64,000 nt of DNA, taken from the NCBI GenBank assembly GCA_000196815.1, contig FP929003.1:1240001-1304000 (forward strand). Direction: 5' to 3'. The notes beneath the pieces were generated by a model. It was not told the origin of the DNA, ran no database searches, and saw nothing but the letters and a program-made list of their open reading frames with translations. Source of the stretch: Nitrospira defluvii (GTDB lineage: Bacteria; Nitrospirota; Nitrospiria; Nitrospirales; Nitrospiraceae). Position numbers and translations under genes: made by a program. Below, in pieces: positions 17,105 through 30,184 of the stretch; position 1 is the stretch's first letter; every line of letters begins with the position of its first letter.

Positions 17105-20100
17105 ATGTCGGAATCGACTCTTTCGGAGTTTGTCGAACGTAAGGATTTTTCTCGGATTCGTACGAGCATCGATATTCCCGATCTCATCGAAATCCAGAAG
17201 CGGTCCTACGAAGAGTTCCTCCAAATGGAAGTCGAGCCGGACCGTCGCAAAGATCAGGGTTTGCAGGCGGCATTAGCCAGCGTCTTTCCCATTACGGACT
17301 ACAACAACACGGCGGCCTTGGAGTTCTCCAACTATTCGTTGGGAACTCCGAAGTACGACGAACGGGAGTGCCTTGAGCAGGGCATGACGTTTGCCGTTCC
17401 CTTGAAGTTGCGTGTGCGGTTGATTGTCTTCGATAAAGAGGACAAGGGGCCGAAGAAGAAGGTGCTAGACGTTCGGGAGCAGGAGGTCTATGTCGGCGAA
17501 CTTCCGCTCATGACCGAGCGCGGTACGTTCCTTATCAACGGGACCGAGCGAGTGGTGGTCAGCCAGTTGCACCGCTCGCCGGGCGCGTCGTTCACGCACG
17601 ATAAGGGGCGGACCCATGCCAGCGGCAAGGTGTTGTATTCTGCCCGGATTATTCCCTATCGCGGATCCTGGCTCGATTTCGAGTTCGACGCACGGGACAT
17701 TCTTTACGTTCGCATCGATCGCCGTCGTAAAATGCCTGCGACGATCCTGTTGAAGGCGTTCGGGTATAGCACCGACGACTTATTGCGGATGTATTACCCC
17801 GTGGAGGAGATTCGTGTTTCCAAGGGAAAGCTCTACCGGAAGCTCGATCCTGAAATCCATCACGGGTTGAAGTGTTCGACGGAAGTGATGGAGAAGGGCG
17901 GCAAAGACCCGCTCGTTCGCGAAGGCGCGAAGCTGACGAAAGTCTTGATCGCCAAGCTGAAGGCGGCGGGCATCAAGGAAATTCCCGTCACCCCAGCCGA
18001 GTTGGTGGGACGTGCGGTCCTGACGGAGTTGGTCGACAGCGGCAAGAAGCAGTCGCTGGCCGAGAAGAACCAGCGTCTGACCGAAGAGATTCTGGAGAAG
18101 ATCCTTGATAGCGATATCGAGGAATTCAAGGTCATTTATCTTGATACGACCAATGCCACGCTGGTCATCCTCGATACGCTCGACATGGAGCGCACAGGAT
18201 CGAAGGAAGAGGCGATGGTCGAAATCTATCGCCGCCTCAGGCCGGGTGAGACACCGTCTGTCGAAACTGCCAGAGCCCTGTTCGATAATTTGTTTTTAAG
18301 CCCCAAGCGATACGATCTGTCGCCCGTCGGACGGCTCAAGCTCAACAAGAAGCTGGGCCTCGATTTCGCGCTCGAACAACGGACCTTGACGGCGCAGGAT
18401 ATCGTGGAGGTGGTGCGATATTTGGTGAACCTCAAGATCGGTCGCGGCGAGATCGACGACATCGACCACTTGGGCAACCGGCGTGTCCGGTCGGTCGGTG
18501 AACTGTTGGAGAACCAGTTCCGGTTGGGTCTCGTGCGTATGGAGCGAAGCATTAAAGAGCGCATGAATCTGCTGGATATGGAGACCGTATTGCCGCATGA
18601 CCTGATCAACGCCAAGCCCGTGGTGGCGGCGGTGAAGGAATTTTTCAGCAGCAGTCAGCTCTCCCAGTTCATGGACCAAACGAATCCCCTTGCCGAGATT
18701 ACGCACAAGCGCCGGCTGTCAGCTCTTGGCCCCGGCGGTTTGACTCGCGAGCGCGCAGGTTTCGAAGTGCGCGACGTGCATCCATCTCACTACAGCCGCA
18801 TTTGTCCGATTGAGACGCCGGAAGGTCCGAACATCGGCTTGATTACGTCACTCGCAACCTACGCGCGGATCAACGAATTTGGATTTATCGAGGCGCCGTA
18901 TCGGAAGGTCGTGAAGGGGCGCGTCAGTGACGAACTGGAATATCTTTCGGCGATTGAGGGAGACAAGTACATCATTGCCCAGGCGAATTCGAAAGTTGAT
19001 ACGTCGGGTCGCCTCGTGTCCGAGACGGTGTCGGCACGCTCAGCCGGGGACTTTATCACCGCGACCCCCGACAAGATCGAATATATGGACGTGTCCCCGA
19101 AGCAGGTCGTCAGCGTCGCGACGGCGCTGGTACCGTTTCTTGAGCATGACGACGCAAACCGCGCCTTGATGGGATCGAACATGCAGCGCCAGGCGGTGCC
19201 GCTGTTGAAGGCTGAGTCGCCGCTGGTCGGCACCGGCATGGAAGCCGTAGTTGCGCGTGACTCAGGTTATGTTGTCCAGGCCAAGCGTGAAGGTGTCGTG
19301 GAAAGTGTCGATGCCACCCGAATTGTGGTGCGGGCTGATGCCAAAGAGGGCCGCAAGCGCAACGATTCCGGCCTTGATGTGTATGAGATGATCAAGTTCC
19401 AGCGCTCGAACCAGAATACCTGTATCACTCAGACTCCCGTGGTTCGGATCGGTGAGCCGGTCAAGAGGGGGCAGGTGCTGGCCGATGGTCCCGCTATCGA
19501 TCATGGAGAGCTCGCACTCGGAAAGAATGTGCTCGTCGCGTTTATGCCGTGGGGTGGATACAACTTCGAAGACGCGATTTTGTTGAGTGAAAAGCTGGTG
19601 CGGGAAGATGCCTTCACGTCCATTCATATCGAGGAGTTTGAAGTCGAAGCCCGCGATACCAAATTGGGTAAGGAAGATATTACCCGCGACATTCCGAATG
19701 TCGGCGAAGAAGCGCTTCGTGACCTTGATGAGAGCGGAATCATCCGAATCGGCGCCGAGGTCAAGCCTGGCGACATTCTCGTCGGGAAGGTGACTCCGAA
19801 GGGCGAGACCCAACTGACGCCGGAAGAGAAGCTGTTGCGTGCAATTTTCGGTGAGAAGGCCGGAGACGTCAAGGATACGTCTCTCACGGTGCCGCCCGGC
19901 GTGGAAGGCATCGTCGTCGATGTGAAGATCTTCTCCCGCAAAGGCTTGGATAAGGATGAACGCTCCAAGAGTATCGAGAGCGAAGATCATATGAAGCTGC
20001 AGCGCGACCACCAGGAAGAGCTGCGGATCATTGAAGATGAAAAGACCAAGAAGGTCCGCAAGCTGCTGCTCGGTAAAGTGGTCGGACGGGACCTGATGGA

Positions 20101-21064
20101 TCCAGAAACGGGCGGTGTCATTCTGAAGAAGAAGGGCAAGCTCACTGCGGAAATTTTGAAGCGGCTTCCGGACGACATGGTGCGGCACATTATTCTCAGC
20201 GATCCGGATGAGCAGAAGGAGCTGGAGGATGTCGAGCGCCGCGCCAAGGAGCAGATTGAAATCCTGCAGACCCTGTACGACGAAAAAGTTGGCCGATTAA
20301 GACGGGGCGATGAACTTCCGCCCGGTGTGATCAAGTTGGTCAAGGTCTACATCGCAATGAAGCGGAAGATCCAGGTCGGCGACAAAATGGCGGGACGTCA
20401 CGGGAATAAGGGTGTCGTTTCACGCGTGCTGCCGGAAGAGGATATGCCCTATTTGCCGGACGGAACTCCGGTGGAAATCGTTCTGAATCCGTTGGGCGTA
20501 CCGTCCCGTATGAACGTTGGACAAATCCTGGAGACGCACTTGGGGTGGGCTGCCAGAGCGTTGGGGATCAAGGTGGCGAGCCCCGTATTCGACGGGGCTT
20601 CTGAGAAAGAGATCAAGGAACTGCTCAAGAAGGCGAAGTTGTCTCCAAGTGGTCAAACGATGTTGATGGACGGGCGTACCGGTGAATCCTTCAGCAGCCC
20701 CGTCACGGTCGGATATATGTATGTCTTGAAGCTCCACCACCTGGTGGACGATAAAATTCACGCTCGGTCCATCGGTCCATACTCCCTTGTGACGCAACAG
20801 CCACTTGGAGGAAAGGCGCAGTTCGGTGGTCAACGTTTGGGAGAGATGGAAGTGTGGGCGCTTCAGGCCTACGGGGCCGCGTCCATTCTCCAGGAATTCC
20901 TGACTGTGAAATCCGACGACGTGCCGGGCCGGTCCCGCATGTACGAGGCAATTGTGAAGGGCGAACCGTTCCTGGAGCCTGGATTGCCGGAATCGTTCAA
21001 CGTGTTAGTCAAAGAGCTGCAAAGTCTTGGGCTCGATGTCGAGCTGGTTAAATCAAAGGACTGA
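17105..21064 (+). CDS. rpoB: RNA polymerase beta subunit
   Basis: A 1319-residue catalytic-core subunit. The rifampicin-pocket region reads [20 protein letters not shown] and continues with [19 protein letters not shown], the wild-type, sensitive-looking sequence. The C terminus has the usual [20 protein letters not shown]. The frame is open from 17048, but GGAGGG at 17092-17097 and the start of similarity ([18 protein letters not shown]) support ATG 17105. It is followed 84 bases later by rpoC. Confidence 0.97.
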   Translation: MSESTLSEFVERKDFSRIRTSIDIPDLIEIQKRSYEEFLQMEVEPDRRKDQGLQAALASVFPITDYNNTAALEFSNYSLGTPKYDERECLEQGMTFAVPLKLRVRLIVFDKEDKGPKKKVLDVREQEVYVGELPLMTERGTFLINGTERVVVSQLHRSPGASFTHDKGRTHASGKVLYSARIIPYRGSWLDFEFDARDILYVRIDRRRKMPATILLKAFGYSTDDLLRMYYPVEEIRVSKGKLYRKLDPEIHHGLKCSTEVMEKGGKDPLVREGAKLTKVLIAKLKAAGIKEIPVTPAELVGRAVLTELVDSGKKQSLAEKNQRLTEEILEKILDSDIEEFKVIYLDTTNATLVILDTLDMERTGSKEEAMVEIYRRLRPGETPSVETARALFDNLFLSPKRYDLSPVGRLKLNKKLGLDFALEQRTLTAQDIVEVVRYLVNLKIGRGEIDDIDHLGNRRVRSVGELLENQFRLGLVRMERSIKERMNLLDMETVLPHDLINAKPVVAAVKEFFSSSQLSQFMDQTNPLAEITHKRRLSALGPGGLTRERAGFEVRDVHPSHYSRICPIETPEGPNIGLITSLATYARINEFGFIEAPYRKVVKGRVSDELEYLSAIEGDKYIIAQANSKVDTSGRLVSETVSARSAGDFITATPDKIEYMDVSPKQVVSVATALVPFLEHDDANRALMGSNMQRQAVPLLKAESPLVGTGMEAVVARDSGYVVQAKREGVVESVDATRIVVRADAKEGRKRNDSGLDVYEMIKFQRSNQNTCITQTPVVRIGEPVKRGQVLADGPAIDHGELALGKNVLVAFMPWGGYNFEDAILLSEKLVREDAFTSIHIEEFEVEARDTKLGKEDITRDIPNVGEEALRDLDESGIIRIGAEVKPGDILVGKVTPKGETQLTPEEKLLRAIFGEKAGDVKDTSLTVPPGVEGIVVDVKIFSRKGLDKDERSKSIESEDHMKLQRDHQEELRIIEDEKTKKVRKLLLGKVVGRDLMDPETGGVILKKKGKLTAEILKRLPDDMVRHIILSDPDEQKELEDVERRAKEQIEILQTLYDEKVGRLRRGDELPPGVIKLVKVYIAMKRKIQVGDKMAGRHGNKGVVSRVLPEEDMPYLPDGTPVEIVLNPLGVPSRMNVGQILETHLGWAARALGIKVASPVFDGASEKEIKELLKKAKLSPSGQTMLMDGRTGESFSSPVTVGYMYVLKLHHLVDDKIHARSIGPYSLVTQQPLGGKAQFGGQRLGEMEVWALQAYGAASILQEFLTVKSDDVPGRSRMYEAIVKGEPFLEPGLPESFNVLVKELQSLGLDVELVKSKD

Positions 21065-21148
21065 TTCTAGTGCTGAGTCTTGAGATCGGAAGCCGGATAG
21101 CTCACCACTCAGAACTGCGCTCAGGCGGCCGTTAAGGAGGGATCAACC

Positions 21149-24100
21149 TTGGAAGGTGTATACACATTATTCGAAAAGCCGCGCGACTCGGTGTCGTTCG
21201 ACTCGATGCGGATTCGCATTGCGTCGCCAGAAAAAATCAGGTCGTGGTCCTATGGCGAAGTCAAGAAGCCCGAAACGATCAATTATCGATCGTTTAAGCC
21301 TGAAAAGGACGGGTTGTTCTGCGCGAAGATTTTCGGTCCGATCAAGGACTGGGAGTGCAATTGCGGCAAGTACAAGCGGATGAAGCATCGCGGCATCGTC
21401 TGCGACAAGTGCGGTGTCGAAGTCATTCAATCGAAGGTGCGTCGTGAGCGGATGGGGCACATCGAGCTGGCGGCACCGGTGGCGCATATCTGGTTCTTGA
21501 AGGGGGTGCCGAGCCGTATCGGGACGTTGCTCGACATGAGCCTCAAGCAGCTCGAAAAGATCCTCTATTTCGAGAGCTACGTCATGGTCGATCCCGGTTC
21601 TACCAGCATGAGCGAGCAGGAGTTGGTCTCGGAAGAGCAGTTGCGGTCCCTGCAGTCTGAGTATGGGAGCGGTGCGTTTAAGGTTGGTATCGGCGCCGAG
21701 GCGATTCGCGAACTCCTCAGGAAGGTCGACATTAATACGCAGTGGGATGAATTGCATGTGAAGGCGAAGGCCTCCGCATCCGCTGCGCTCAAAAAGAAGT
21801 ATGCCAAGCGGTTGAAGGTCTTGGAGGCATTCCGCCGTTCCGGGAATAAGCCGGAGTGGATGATTATGGATGTCATCCCGGTGCTCCCGCCGGAACTGCG
21901 CCCTCTCGTCCCGTTGGACGGAGGCCGCTTTGCGACGTCTGATCTTAACGACCTCTATCGTCGGGTGATCAACCGGAACAATCGCTTGAAGCGCCTCATT
22001 GAGTTGAAGGCCCCTGGTGTCATCATCCGCAATGAAATGCGGATGTTGCAAGAGGCCGTGGACGCGCTGTTTGATAACGGCAGACGCGGTCGGGCCATTC
22101 GCGGGCCAAACAAGCGTCCGTTAAAGTCGTTGAGTGACATGCTTAAAGGCAAGCAGGGGCGTTTCCGGCAGAATTTGTTGGGAAAGCGCGTGGACTACTC
22201 CGGTCGAACGGTCATCGTCGTCGGCCCGGAGCTGCGGTTGCACCAATGTGGATTGCCCAAGAAAATGGCCCTGGAATTGTTCAAGCCCTTTATCTTCCAC
22301 AAGCTGGAAGAACGTGGCGCGGCGACGACCATTAAGAGTGCCAAACGGTTAGTGGAAAAAGAGCGACCTGAAGTATGGGATGTGCTGGACGAAGTGATCC
22401 GGGAACACCCGGTACTGCTCAATCGCGCGCCGACCCTGCACAGACTGGGTATTCAGGCATTCGATCCGGTTCTGGTTGAAGGCAAGGCGATCCGGCTGCA
22501 CCCCCTGGTGTGCGCCGCGTTCAACGCCGACTTCGACGGAGATCAAATGGCAGTCCACGTGCCGTTGTCTGTGGAGGCGCAAGTCGAAGCTCGTGTGCTG
22601 ATGATGTCGATCAACAACATTCTGTCTCCTGCCAACGGGAAGCCGATTGCCGTTCCTTCGCAAGACATGGTGCTTGGTTGTTACTGGTTGACCAAGGAGC
22701 GAGTAGGCGCGAAGGGTGAGGGTAAGTTGTTCGGCTCACCTGAAGAAGCGCGAATTGCGTACGATGCGGGAGCGCTGGACGAGCACGCGCGGATCAAGGT
22801 CCGGGTCAACGGTTCGATGGTGCAGACGACCGCCGGCCGCGTCATTCTGGCCGAAATTCTGCCTCCGATGATGCCGTTCGCCGACGCCAATAAGTTGATG
22901 ACGAAGAAGGAAATGTCGAAACTCATCGACGCAGTCTACCGGCAGGCGGGGCATCGAGAGACGGTGACGTTCCTAGACAAGATCAAGGATCTCGGGTTCC
23001 ACTATGCGACCCGAGCGGGGATGTCCATCTGCATTGATAACATGCACATCCCATCCCGCAAGGAAGACCTCATCGGGAAGGCCCAACATGAAGTCAATGA
23101 AATTGAAAAGCAGTATTCCGAAGGTCTGATCACCAACGGTGAGCGATACAACAAAGTCATCGACATTTGGGCGCACGTCACCGAACAGGTGGCCAATGAG
23201 ATGATGAAGGAGTTGGGCGCCGGAGGCGATCCAGCGAAGATTGAGTCCTTCAACCCGATCTTCATGATGGCCGATTCGGGTGCAAGAGGTAGTTCGCAAC
23301 AGATTCGTCAGCTCGGCGGTATGCGCGGACTCATGGCCAAACCATCCGGCGAAATCATCGAAACCCCGATCACGGCGAACTTTCGTGAAGGGTTGACGGT
23401 GTTGCAATACTTCATTTCCACGCACGGTGCCCGCAAAGGTTTGGCGGACACGGCCCTCAAGACGGCCAATTCAGGTTATCTGACGCGTCGATTGGTCGAC
23501 ATCGCCCAGGACGTCATCGTGACCGAAGAGGATTGCGGTACGACCGATGGGATTTTGGTCAGCGCGTTGCTTGAAGGCGGGGAAATCATTCAGCCATTGG
23601 AGGAGCGCCTCCTCGGACGGCTTGCCGGCGAGGACATTCGCGATCCGGTGACCGGTGAGATCATCGTTTCCTTTAACGAGGAAATCGACGAAGAGCAGGC
23701 GAAGGCGGTGGTGGAAGCCGGCGTCGATCGGGTCAAGATCCGATCAGTGCTGACATGCCAATCTGCCCGGGGTGTCTGCAGGCTCTGCTACGGACGTGAT
23801 CTCTCGCGCGGACGTCTTGTTGAAAAAGGCGAGCCTGTGGGGGTTATTGCTGCGCAATCCATCGGTGAGCCTGGTACTCAGTTGACGATGCGCACATTCC
23901 ACATCGGTGGTACGGCCAGCAAAGTGGTCGAGCAGACGGTGTTGGAGGCTAAGCACGCGGGTCATCTGAAATACATGAGTTTGGATGCCAAGAAAAATGC
24001 CGACGTGCACAACGCGGGCATTGCCGTTCGGAACAAAGAGGGCGAATGGGTTGTCATGAACCGCAATGCGAAAATTGCGATCGTTGACGACAGTGGCCGT

Positions 24101-25339
24101 GAGCGTGAAAAATATCCGGTCGTCTATGGCGCCAAGATCAAGGTGAAGGATGGCGATCGGGTTGAGGTTGGGCAAAAATTAGTCGAATGGGATCCTTATT
24201 CATTGACCATCCTGACGGAGACCGGCGGAAAGGTCGCCTATGGCGACATTCTCGAAGGCGTCACCATGAAGGAAGAGTTCGACGAAGTGACCGGGCTGTC
24301 ACGAAAGGTCATCATTGAGCAGAGTGGGGCGACGCTTCGACCGCGCGTATCGATCAAGGATGACAGCGGGAAGACGGCCAAAGTGTCCGGGTCTGGAGGA
24401 GCGCCGGTTGCCCGCTATCTCTTACCGGTAGGCGCTCACATTTTTGTCGAGAAGGGTGCGATGGTGCATCCCGGCGACGTCCTAGCCAAGATTCCGCGTG
24501 AAACGACCAAGACCAAGGACATCACCGGAGGTCTCCCGCGCGTTGCGGAGCTCTTTGAGGCGCGCAAGCCTAAAGAGCAGGCGGTGATCAGCGAGATCGA
24601 CGGCGAAGTGTCGTATGGCGGTTTCGTAAAGGGTATGCGGAAGGTTCTGGTCGACAATAAGATGGGGGACATCAAGGAGTATTTCATTCCCAAGGGTAAG
24701 CACGTCAACGTCCACGAGGGCGATTGGGTTCGGGCCGGTGAGCCGTTGATGGACGGCTCAGCCAATCCTCACGACATCCTGGACGTGCTAGGGCCAAAGG
24801 AGCAGCAGAAATATCTGGTGGATGAAGTGCAAGATGTCTATCGCTTGCAAGGTGTGTCGATCAACGACAAGCATATTGAGATCATCGTGCGGCAGATGCT
24901 GCGCAAGGTCAGGATTGAGGACCCGGGTGATACCTCGTTTTTGCCAGGCAGCCAGGTGAGCAAGGGGCTTTTCGATGTAGAAAATCAGAGGGTCTTGGAG
25001 AAAGACGGGAAGCCGGCTCTCGGTAAGCCGGTCTTGCTGGGCATCACCAAGGCAGCCCTGACCACGGATAGCTTCATTTCCGCGGCGTCGTTCCAAGAGA
25101 CGACTCGCGTGCTGACCGAGGCCGCGATCAATGGCCGCGAGGATAGTCTCCTCGGCTTGAAAGAAAACGTGATCGTGGGCCGTCTCATACCTGCCGGAAG
25201 CGGATTTGAGGAGTATCGGGAAACGTTCGTGGCCAGTGCCAAGGCCCCCGGGGAGTTGTCTGGTGGACAACCGCAGCCAGTTGCCGTGGGTCAGCCTGCA
25301 ACTGGTTCCGACGGGACTAATTCAGAAAATAATGGATGA
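21149..25339 (+). CDS. rpoC: RNA polymerase beta' subunit
   Basis: A 1396-residue catalytic-core subunit. The N-terminal zinc ribbon ([19 protein letters not shown]) and the active-site [16 protein letters not shown], with three Mg-binding aspartates, are intact. A second zinc site is at [15 protein letters not shown]. The start is TTG at 21149, 8 bases after a strong AAGGAGG. The C-terminal tail is Gln/Gly/Ser-rich. The next operon's promoter begins 18 bases after the stop. Confidence 0.98.
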   Translation: MEGVYTLFEKPRDSVSFDSMRIRIASPEKIRSWSYGEVKKPETINYRSFKPEKDGLFCAKIFGPIKDWECNCGKYKRMKHRGIVCDKCGVEVIQSKVRRERMGHIELAAPVAHIWFLKGVPSRIGTLLDMSLKQLEKILYFESYVMVDPGSTSMSEQELVSEEQLRSLQSEYGSGAFKVGIGAEAIRELLRKVDINTQWDELHVKAKASASAALKKKYAKRLKVLEAFRRSGNKPEWMIMDVIPVLPPELRPLVPLDGGRFATSDLNDLYRRVINRNNRLKRLIELKAPGVIIRNEMRMLQEAVDALFDNGRRGRAIRGPNKRPLKSLSDMLKGKQGRFRQNLLGKRVDYSGRTVIVVGPELRLHQCGLPKKMALELFKPFIFHKLEERGAATTIKSAKRLVEKERPEVWDVLDEVIREHPVLLNRAPTLHRLGIQAFDPVLVEGKAIRLHPLVCAAFNADFDGDQMAVHVPLSVEAQVEARVLMMSINNILSPANGKPIAVPSQDMVLGCYWLTKERVGAKGEGKLFGSPEEARIAYDAGALDEHARIKVRVNGSMVQTTAGRVILAEILPPMMPFADANKLMTKKEMSKLIDAVYRQAGHRETVTFLDKIKDLGFHYATRAGMSICIDNMHIPSRKEDLIGKAQHEVNEIEKQYSEGLITNGERYNKVIDIWAHVTEQVANEMMKELGAGGDPAKIESFNPIFMMADSGARGSSQQIRQLGGMRGLMAKPSGEIIETPITANFREGLTVLQYFISTHGARKGLADTALKTANSGYLTRRLVDIAQDVIVTEEDCGTTDGILVSALLEGGEIIQPLEERLLGRLAGEDIRDPVTGEIIVSFNEEIDEEQAKAVVEAGVDRVKIRSVLTCQSARGVCRLCYGRDLSRGRLVEKGEPVGVIAAQSIGEPGTQLTMRTFHIGGTASKVVEQTVLEAKHAGHLKYMSLDAKKNADVHNAGIAVRNKEGEWVVMNRNAKIAIVDDSGREREKYPVVYGAKIKVKDGDRVEVGQKLVEWDPYSLTILTETGGKVAYGDILEGVTMKEEFDEVTGLSRKVIIEQSGATLRPRVSIKDDSGKTAKVSGSGGAPVARYLLPVGAHIFVEKGAMVHPGDVLAKIPRETTKTKDITGGLPRVAELFEARKPKEQAVISEIDGEVSYGGFVKGMRKVLVDNKMGDIKEYFIPKGKHVNVHEGDWVRAGEPLMDGSANPHDILDVLGPKEQQKYLVDEVQDVYRLQGVSINDKHIEIIVRQMLRKVRIEDPGDTSFLPGSQVSKGLFDVENQRVLEKDGKPALGKPVLLGITKAALTTDSFISAASFQETTRVLTEAAINGREDSLLGLKENVIVGRLIPAGSGFEEYRETFVASAKAPGELSGGQPQPVAVGQPATGSDGTNSENNG

Positions 25340-25356
25340 AAAGAAAAAGAACGTTC

Positions 25357-25385
25357 TTGACATAAGTAGTACACATCTCTATAAT
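25357..25385 (+). promoter_or_regulatory. Near-perfect sigma70 promoter of the str-S10-spc-alpha operon
   Basis: TTGACA (25357-25362), an exact 17-base spacer and TATAAT (25380-25385) match the consensus fully. It begins 18 bases after the rpoC stop and lies 64 bases before rpsL, which gives a leader of about 55 bases. Confidence 0.9.
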
Positions 25386-25390
25386 CCGAC

Positions 25391-25412
25391 GGCTTCGCTC
25401 ACGAGCCTTTTT
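25391..25412 (+). terminator. Short hairpin plus T-run at the start of the str transcript
   Basis: GGC-T-TCG pairs with CGA-GCC around a CTCA loop (25391-25407), followed by five T residues (25408-25412). It looks like a weak intrinsic terminator for rpoBC read-through. It coincides with the expected start site of the downstream promoter, so it would form the 5' end of that transcript. Confidence 0.4.
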
Positions 25413-25448
25413 GAGCAACTGTCTGTTTTTCAAGAAAGAGTATAGTGC

Positions 25449-25820
25449 ATGCCAACGATTAATCAGCTGGTGCGAAAAGGTCGGACGCTCGTAAAGTCAA
25501 AGACGAAAAGTCCGGCGCTCAAACGCTGTCCGCAAAAGCGCGGCGTCTGTCTCCGTGTTTATACTACTACTCCGAAGAAGCCTAACTCCGCGCTTCGGAA
25601 GGTGGCTCGCGTTCGTCTGACGAACGGCATGGAGGTTACGACCTACATTCCTGGTGTCGGGCATAATCTCCAGGAGCACTCGATTGTGCTGGTTCGGGGT
25701 GGTCGTGTAAAGGACTTGCCGGGTGTGCGATACCACATCGTTCGTGGTTCCTTGGATGCGGTCGGTGTGGCTGATCGGAAGCAGGCGCGATCGAAGTATG
25801 GGGCGAAGCGGCCCAAGTAG
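25449..25820 (+). CDS. rpsL: Ribosomal protein S12 (uS12)
   Basis: A 123-residue decoding-centre protein. The segment [20 protein letters not shown] carries the lysine usually seen in streptomycin-sensitive strains, and [20 protein letters not shown] follows. It is the first gene of the str operon, behind a consensus promoter. Confidence 0.98.
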   Translation: MPTINQLVRKGRTLVKSKTKSPALKRCPQKRGVCLRVYTTTPKKPNSALRKVARVRLTNGMEVTTYIPGVGHNLQEHSIVLVRGGRVKDLPGVRYHIVRGSLDAVGVADRKQARSKYGAKRPK

Positions 25821-25881
25821 TAATTGATTGTGTCATTGCGTGATTGCGCAGTGAAAACCGATTTCATTTTATAGGACAACG

Positions 25882-26355
25882 ATGCCACGCGGACAATTTT
25901 TCGGTCATCGAGAAGCGCAGCCGGACTCCAAGTATCGTGACAAGCTTGTCGGGAAGTTTTTGAATGTCCTGATGGGTGGTGGAAAGAAGAGTACTGCTGA
26001 GCGGATCTGTTATGGGGCGTTTGATTTGATTCAGGAGAAAACCAATGGTGGTGATCCGATGAAGATTTTTAAGTCTGCCATTGATAACGTGAAGCCGGTA
26101 GTTGAGGTGAAGTCGCGTCGGGTTGGTGGTGCTTCTTATCAGGTCCCTGTTGAGATACGCCCGTCTCGTCGTGTTTCGCTGGCTCTTCGATGGATTACTG
26201 AATACTCCCGCTCGCGTGGTGGGAAGAGTATGCAGGATCGGCTTGCTGCTGAATTGTTGGACGCCTCCAATAATACCGGTGCGTCAGTGAAGAAGCGTGA
26301 AGATGTTCATCGGATGGCAGAGGCCAATAAGGCTTTTGCTCATTATCGTTGGTAG
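25882..26355 (+). CDS. rpsG: Ribosomal protein S7 (uS7)
   Basis: A 157-residue protein that starts assembly of the 30S head and commonly autoregulates the str operon. Family segments are [34 protein letters not shown] and NKAFAHYRW. It lies 61 bases after rpsL. Codon third positions become noticeably T-rich from here on. Confidence 0.97.
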   Translation: MPRGQFFGHREAQPDSKYRDKLVGKFLNVLMGGGKKSTAERICYGAFDLIQEKTNGGDPMKIFKSAIDNVKPVVEVKSRRVGGASYQVPVEIRPSRRVSLALRWITEYSRSRGGKSMQDRLAAELLDASNNTGASVKKREDVHRMAEANKAFAHYRW

Positions 26356-26467
26356 TGTTGTGTCGTGCTGCTGGTGGGCCGGGCTGCAATGCTGCTGAGT
26401 AAGATTCGCATTGCGGCGGAAGGTTTGCGGCTCGGATGGCAGCACGTTCGTTTTTTCTGGGGGAGTT

Positions 26468-28549
26468 GTGGCTAGGCAGACACCGTTAGAGCGAACAAGA
26501 AATATTGGCATCATGGCTCACATTGATGCTGGCAAGACTACGACCACAGAGCGCATTCTCTACTATACGGGAATGACGCATAAGATGGGTGAGGTTCATG
26601 AGGGCGCTGCCACCATGGACTGGATGGAGCAAGAGCGTGAGCGTGGTATTACGATCACGGCTGCTGCTACGACGTGCTTCTGGCGTGAGCATCGTATCAA
26701 TATTATTGATACGCCTGGTCATGTGGACTTTACCATCGAGGTCGAGCGATCCCTACGCGTCTTGGATGGTGCGGTCGCCGCTTTTGACTCCGTTCAAGGT
26801 GTTGAGCCTCAGTCTGAAACCGTTTGGCGCCAGGCTGATAAGTACGAGGTTCCGCGTATTGCTTTCATGAATAAGATGGATCGAATTGGTGCGGATTTTT
26901 ATGCCAGTGTTCAGTCGATCATTGATCGCCTGGGTGCCAATCCTGTCCCCATTCAGATTCCAATCGGGCGGGAGGCTGAGTTCCGGGGGTCTGTCGATCT
27001 TATTTCGATGAAGGGCTATTTTTACGACGACGAGACGTTGGGCGCCAAATATAAAATCGGTGAAATTCCGGCTGATATGGTCGATCAGGCCAATGAGTAT
27101 CGTCAGAAAATGCTCGACGCAGTGGCTGAGTTCGACGATCAAGTTATGGAGAAGTATATCAACGGTCAGCCTTTGAGTGAGGAGGAGGTGCGACGGGTCG
27201 TTCGCGCTGGGACTATCGCCATGAAGGTCGTGCCTGTCTTGTGCGGCTCCGCATTTAAGAATAAGGGCGTTCAGCAGCTCCTCGATGGCGTCGTTGATTT
27301 CCTTCCATCTCCGGTGGATATTCCCCCTGTGATCGGTGTCGATCCTAACACTTCGAAGGAAGTCGAGAGGAGTCCCTCTGATTCCGAGCCATTTTCTGCT
27401 TTGGCCTTTAAGATCATGACGGATCCGTTCGCCGGTCAGCTCACATTTTTCCGTGTCTATTCGGGCACATTGAAGACGGGTACGCCAGTCTTGAATGTGA
27501 CTAAGGGGACCAAGGACCGTGTCGGTCGTCTGTTGAAGATGCACGCTAACAAGCGTGAGGAAATTGATATTGTCTACGCCGGTGATATTGCGGCTGCCGT
27601 TGGTCTTAAGAGTGCGACGACCGGTGATACGCTGGCTGATGAAAAGCAGCCTGTCTTGCTCGAAATCATGAAGTTCCCTGAGCCGGTTATTGCTATGGCG
27701 ATTGAGCCAAAGACCAAGCCGGACCAGGAAAAAATGGGTTTCGCCCTCCAGAAGTTGGCGCAGGAAGATCCTTCGTTTCGTGTCCGGACTGATGAGGAGA
27801 CTGCCCAGACGATTATTGCTGGTATGGGTGAGTTGCATCTCGAGATCATTGTTGATCGGCTGATGCGTGAATTTAAGGTTGAGGCCAATGTTGGCAAGCC
27901 TGAAGTCGCGTTTCGGGAAACCATCCGTCGGAAGGCTGAAGCGGAGTCGAAGTACATCAAGCAGACCGGTGGTCGTGGTCAGTATGGTCATGTGGTTATG
28001 ACTGTAGAGCCTTCGGAGCCGGGTAAGGGGCTAGAGTTTATTAATAAGACCGTTGGCGGATCCATTCCGAAAGAATACATCCCCGCTATTGAAAAAGGTG
28101 TCAAGGAGCGGATGGAGACCGGGGTTGTGGCTGGGTTCCCATTGCGCGATGTCAAGGTAACCGTCATTGACGGGTCCTACCACGATGTCGACTCGAATGA
28201 AATGGCATTTAAGATCGCCGCTTCGATGGGGTTTGCCGATGCCTGTAAGAAAGCTGATCCTGTCTTGCTCGAGCCGATCATGAAGGTTGAGGTGCTCGTG
28301 CCTCAAGATTTCATGGGTGATGTCATTGGTAATTTGAACGGTCGGAGAGGGAAGGTTCAGGGCATGAAGGTGCGCGCCGGTGCTCAGGCTATCGAGGCGA
28401 CCGTCCCGTTGATGGAAATGTTCGGCTACGCGACCGATTTGCGGTCTAGAACGCAGGGGCGCGCAACATACAGTATGGAATTTGATCGCTATGACCAGGT
28501 GCCGCGTCAAATCGCGGAAGCGATTACCGCAAAGCATCGGGGCGAGTAA
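26468..28549 (+). CDS. fusA: Elongation factor G
   Basis: A 693-residue translocation GTPase. Its motifs are [15 protein letters not shown] (G1), DTPGHVDFT (G3) and NKMDRIGAD (G4), and the C-terminal domains IV and V include [10 protein letters not shown] and the closing [16 protein letters not shown]. The frame opens at 26411, but the family N terminus ([19 protein letters not shown]) supports GTG at 26468, with GGGGGAG just upstream. It is third in the str operon. Confidence 0.97.
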   Translation: MARQTPLERTRNIGIMAHIDAGKTTTTERILYYTGMTHKMGEVHEGAATMDWMEQERERGITITAAATTCFWREHRINIIDTPGHVDFTIEVERSLRVLDGAVAAFDSVQGVEPQSETVWRQADKYEVPRIAFMNKMDRIGADFYASVQSIIDRLGANPVPIQIPIGREAEFRGSVDLISMKGYFYDDETLGAKYKIGEIPADMVDQANEYRQKMLDAVAEFDDQVMEKYINGQPLSEEEVRRVVRAGTIAMKVVPVLCGSAFKNKGVQQLLDGVVDFLPSPVDIPPVIGVDPNTSKEVERSPSDSEPFSALAFKIMTDPFAGQLTFFRVYSGTLKTGTPVLNVTKGTKDRVGRLLKMHANKREEIDIVYAGDIAAAVGLKSATTGDTLADEKQPVLLEIMKFPEPVIAMAIEPKTKPDQEKMGFALQKLAQEDPSFRVRTDEETAQTIIAGMGELHLEIIVDRLMREFKVEANVGKPEVAFRETIRRKAEAESKYIKQTGGRGQYGHVVMTVEPSEPGKGLEFINKTVGGSIPKEYIPAIEKGVKERMETGVVAGFPLRDVKVTVIDGSYHDVDSNEMAFKIAASMGFADACKKADPVLLEPIMKVEVLVPQDFMGDVIGNLNGRRGKVQGMKVRAGAQAIEATVPLMEMFGYATDLRSRTQGRATYSMEFDRYDQVPRQIAEAITAKHRGE

Positions 28550-28584
28550 GGTTTTTGGTTTTGTGAATTAGGGGAGGATTGGGG

Positions 28585-29790
28585 ATGGCGAAGGCGAAAT
28601 TTGAGCGACGGAAGCCCCACGTGAACATCGGGACGATCGGGCACGTGGACCATGGCAAGACGACGCTGACGAGTGCGCTGACCAAGATCTGCTCGGATCG
28701 CGGGATGGCGAAATTCGTGAGCTATGACGAAGTGGCGAAGGCGAGCGAGAGTCAGGGGCGCCGGGATGCCAGCAAGATCATGACGATCGCGATCAGCCAC
28801 GTCGAGTATGAGACGGACAACCGGCACTATGCGCACGTTGACTGCCCGGGCCACGCCGACTATGTGAAGAACATGATCACCGGCGCCGCGCAGATGGACG
28901 GAGCGATCCTGGTGGTGAGTGCTGCGGACGGCCCGATGCCGCAGACGCGGGAGCACATTTTGTTGGCGCGCCAAGTCGGCGTCCCCTACATCGTGGTGTT
29001 TCTGAATAAGGCGGATAAGGTCGATGACAAGGAATTGTTGGAATTGGTCGAGCTCGAAGTGCGGGAGCTGCTGACGAAGTACGACTTCCCGGGCGATAAG
29101 ATTCCGATCGTGCAGGGGTCGGCGCTGAAGGCGGTCGAGGGGGATCAGGGGCCGTTGGGCGTGCCGTCCATTCTGAAGTTGCTCGAAGCCGTCGATACCT
29201 ACATCCCGACGCCGACTCGGGCCATTGATAAGCCGTTCTTGATGCCGATCGAAGACGTCTTCACGATCAGCGGACGCGGCACGGTCGTGACGGGCCGATG
29301 CGAGAAGGGGATCGTGAAGGTCGGCGACGAAATCGAAATCGTCGGCTTGCGGCCCACGCAGACGACCATCGTGACGGGCGTGGAAATGTTCCGCAAGGTG
29401 CTCGATGAGGGGCAGGCGGGCGATAACATCGGCGTCTTGTTGCGCGGCACGAAGAAGGAGGATGTGGAGCGGGGCATGGTGTTGGCCAAGCCGAAGAGCA
29501 TCACGCCGCACACGAAGTTCAAGGCCGAGATTTATGTGTTGACCAAGGAAGAAGGTGGGCGTCATACGCCGTTCTTTAACGGCTACCGGCCGCAATTCTA
29601 CTTCCGGACGACCGACGTGACCGGGATCGTGACGTTAACGCCGGGCGTGGAGATGGTGATGCCGGGGGACAATGTGACGGTCACGGGCGAATTGATCAGT
29701 CCGATCGCCATGGATCAGGGGTTGCGGTTTGCGGTTCGAGAGGGCGGCAAGACCGTCGGCTCGGGCGTCGTCACGGAAATTTTAGCGTAG
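28585..29790 (+). CDS. tuf: Elongation factor Tu (copy 2)
   Basis: The 401-residue product has the same protein sequence as copy 1 at 12353-13558. The DNA differs at one position that I found by eye (C at 28629, T in copy 1). It sits in the tufA position, between fusA and rpsJ. GGGGAGG lies 7 bases before the ATG. Its GC-ending codons contrast with the T-rich wobble of its neighbours fusA and rpsJ, as expected if the copies are homogenised by gene conversion. Confidence 0.98.
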   Translation: MAKAKFERRKPHVNIGTIGHVDHGKTTLTSALTKICSDRGMAKFVSYDEVAKASESQGRRDASKIMTIAISHVEYETDNRHYAHVDCPGHADYVKNMITGAAQMDGAILVVSAADGPMPQTREHILLARQVGVPYIVVFLNKADKVDDKELLELVELEVRELLTKYDFPGDKIPIVQGSALKAVEGDQGPLGVPSILKLLEAVDTYIPTPTRAIDKPFLMPIEDVFTISGRGTVVTGRCEKGIVKVGDEIEIVGLRPTQTTIVTGVEMFRKVLDEGQAGDNIGVLLRGTKKEDVERGMVLAKPKSITPHTKFKAEIYVLTKEEGGRHTPFFNGYRPQFYFRTTDVTGIVTLTPGVEMVMPGDNVTVTGELISPIAMDQGLRFAVREGGKTVGSGVVTEILA

Positions 29791-29830
29791 TGATGTCCCG
29801 GTCCATTGGCCGGCATGTGAGGAGTTGAGC

Positions 29831-30142
29831 GTGAAAGTCGATCAAAGAATTCGAATCAGGCTGCGCGGTTTTGATTATCGCGTGCTTGATCAATCGGTAG
29901 TCGAGATCGTTGAAACTGTGAGACGTAGTGGTGCTCGAGTGGTCGGGCCCATTCCCTTGCCGACTCGGATTGAAAAGTTTACAGTGCAGCGCTCGACTCA
30001 CGTTGATAAGAAGTCTCGTGAGCAATTTGAGATCCGCACTCACAAGCGGCTATTAGATATTATGGAGCCGACGCCAGAAACGATGGATTCGCTAATGAAG
30101 TTGAACTTGGCGGCCGGTGTTGATGTGGAGATTAAGCTCTGA
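29831..30142 (+). CDS. rpsJ: Ribosomal protein S10 (uS10)
   Basis: A 103-residue 30S protein that also binds NusG and takes part in antitermination (NusE). [17 protein letters not shown] and [14 protein letters not shown] are typical. GTG at 29831 gives the family length and is 6 bases after GGAG; a TTG six bases upstream is less likely. It opens the S10 gene block directly after tuf. Confidence 0.97.
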   Translation: MKVDQRIRIRLRGFDYRVLDQSVVEIVETVRRSGARVVGPIPLPTRIEKFTVQRSTHVDKKSREQFEIRTHKRLLDIMEPTPETMDSLMKLNLAAGVDVEIKL

Positions 30143-30184
30143 CGATTGGTTCTGCCCATCTTGTTTTGGGCTGACAGGAAGACG

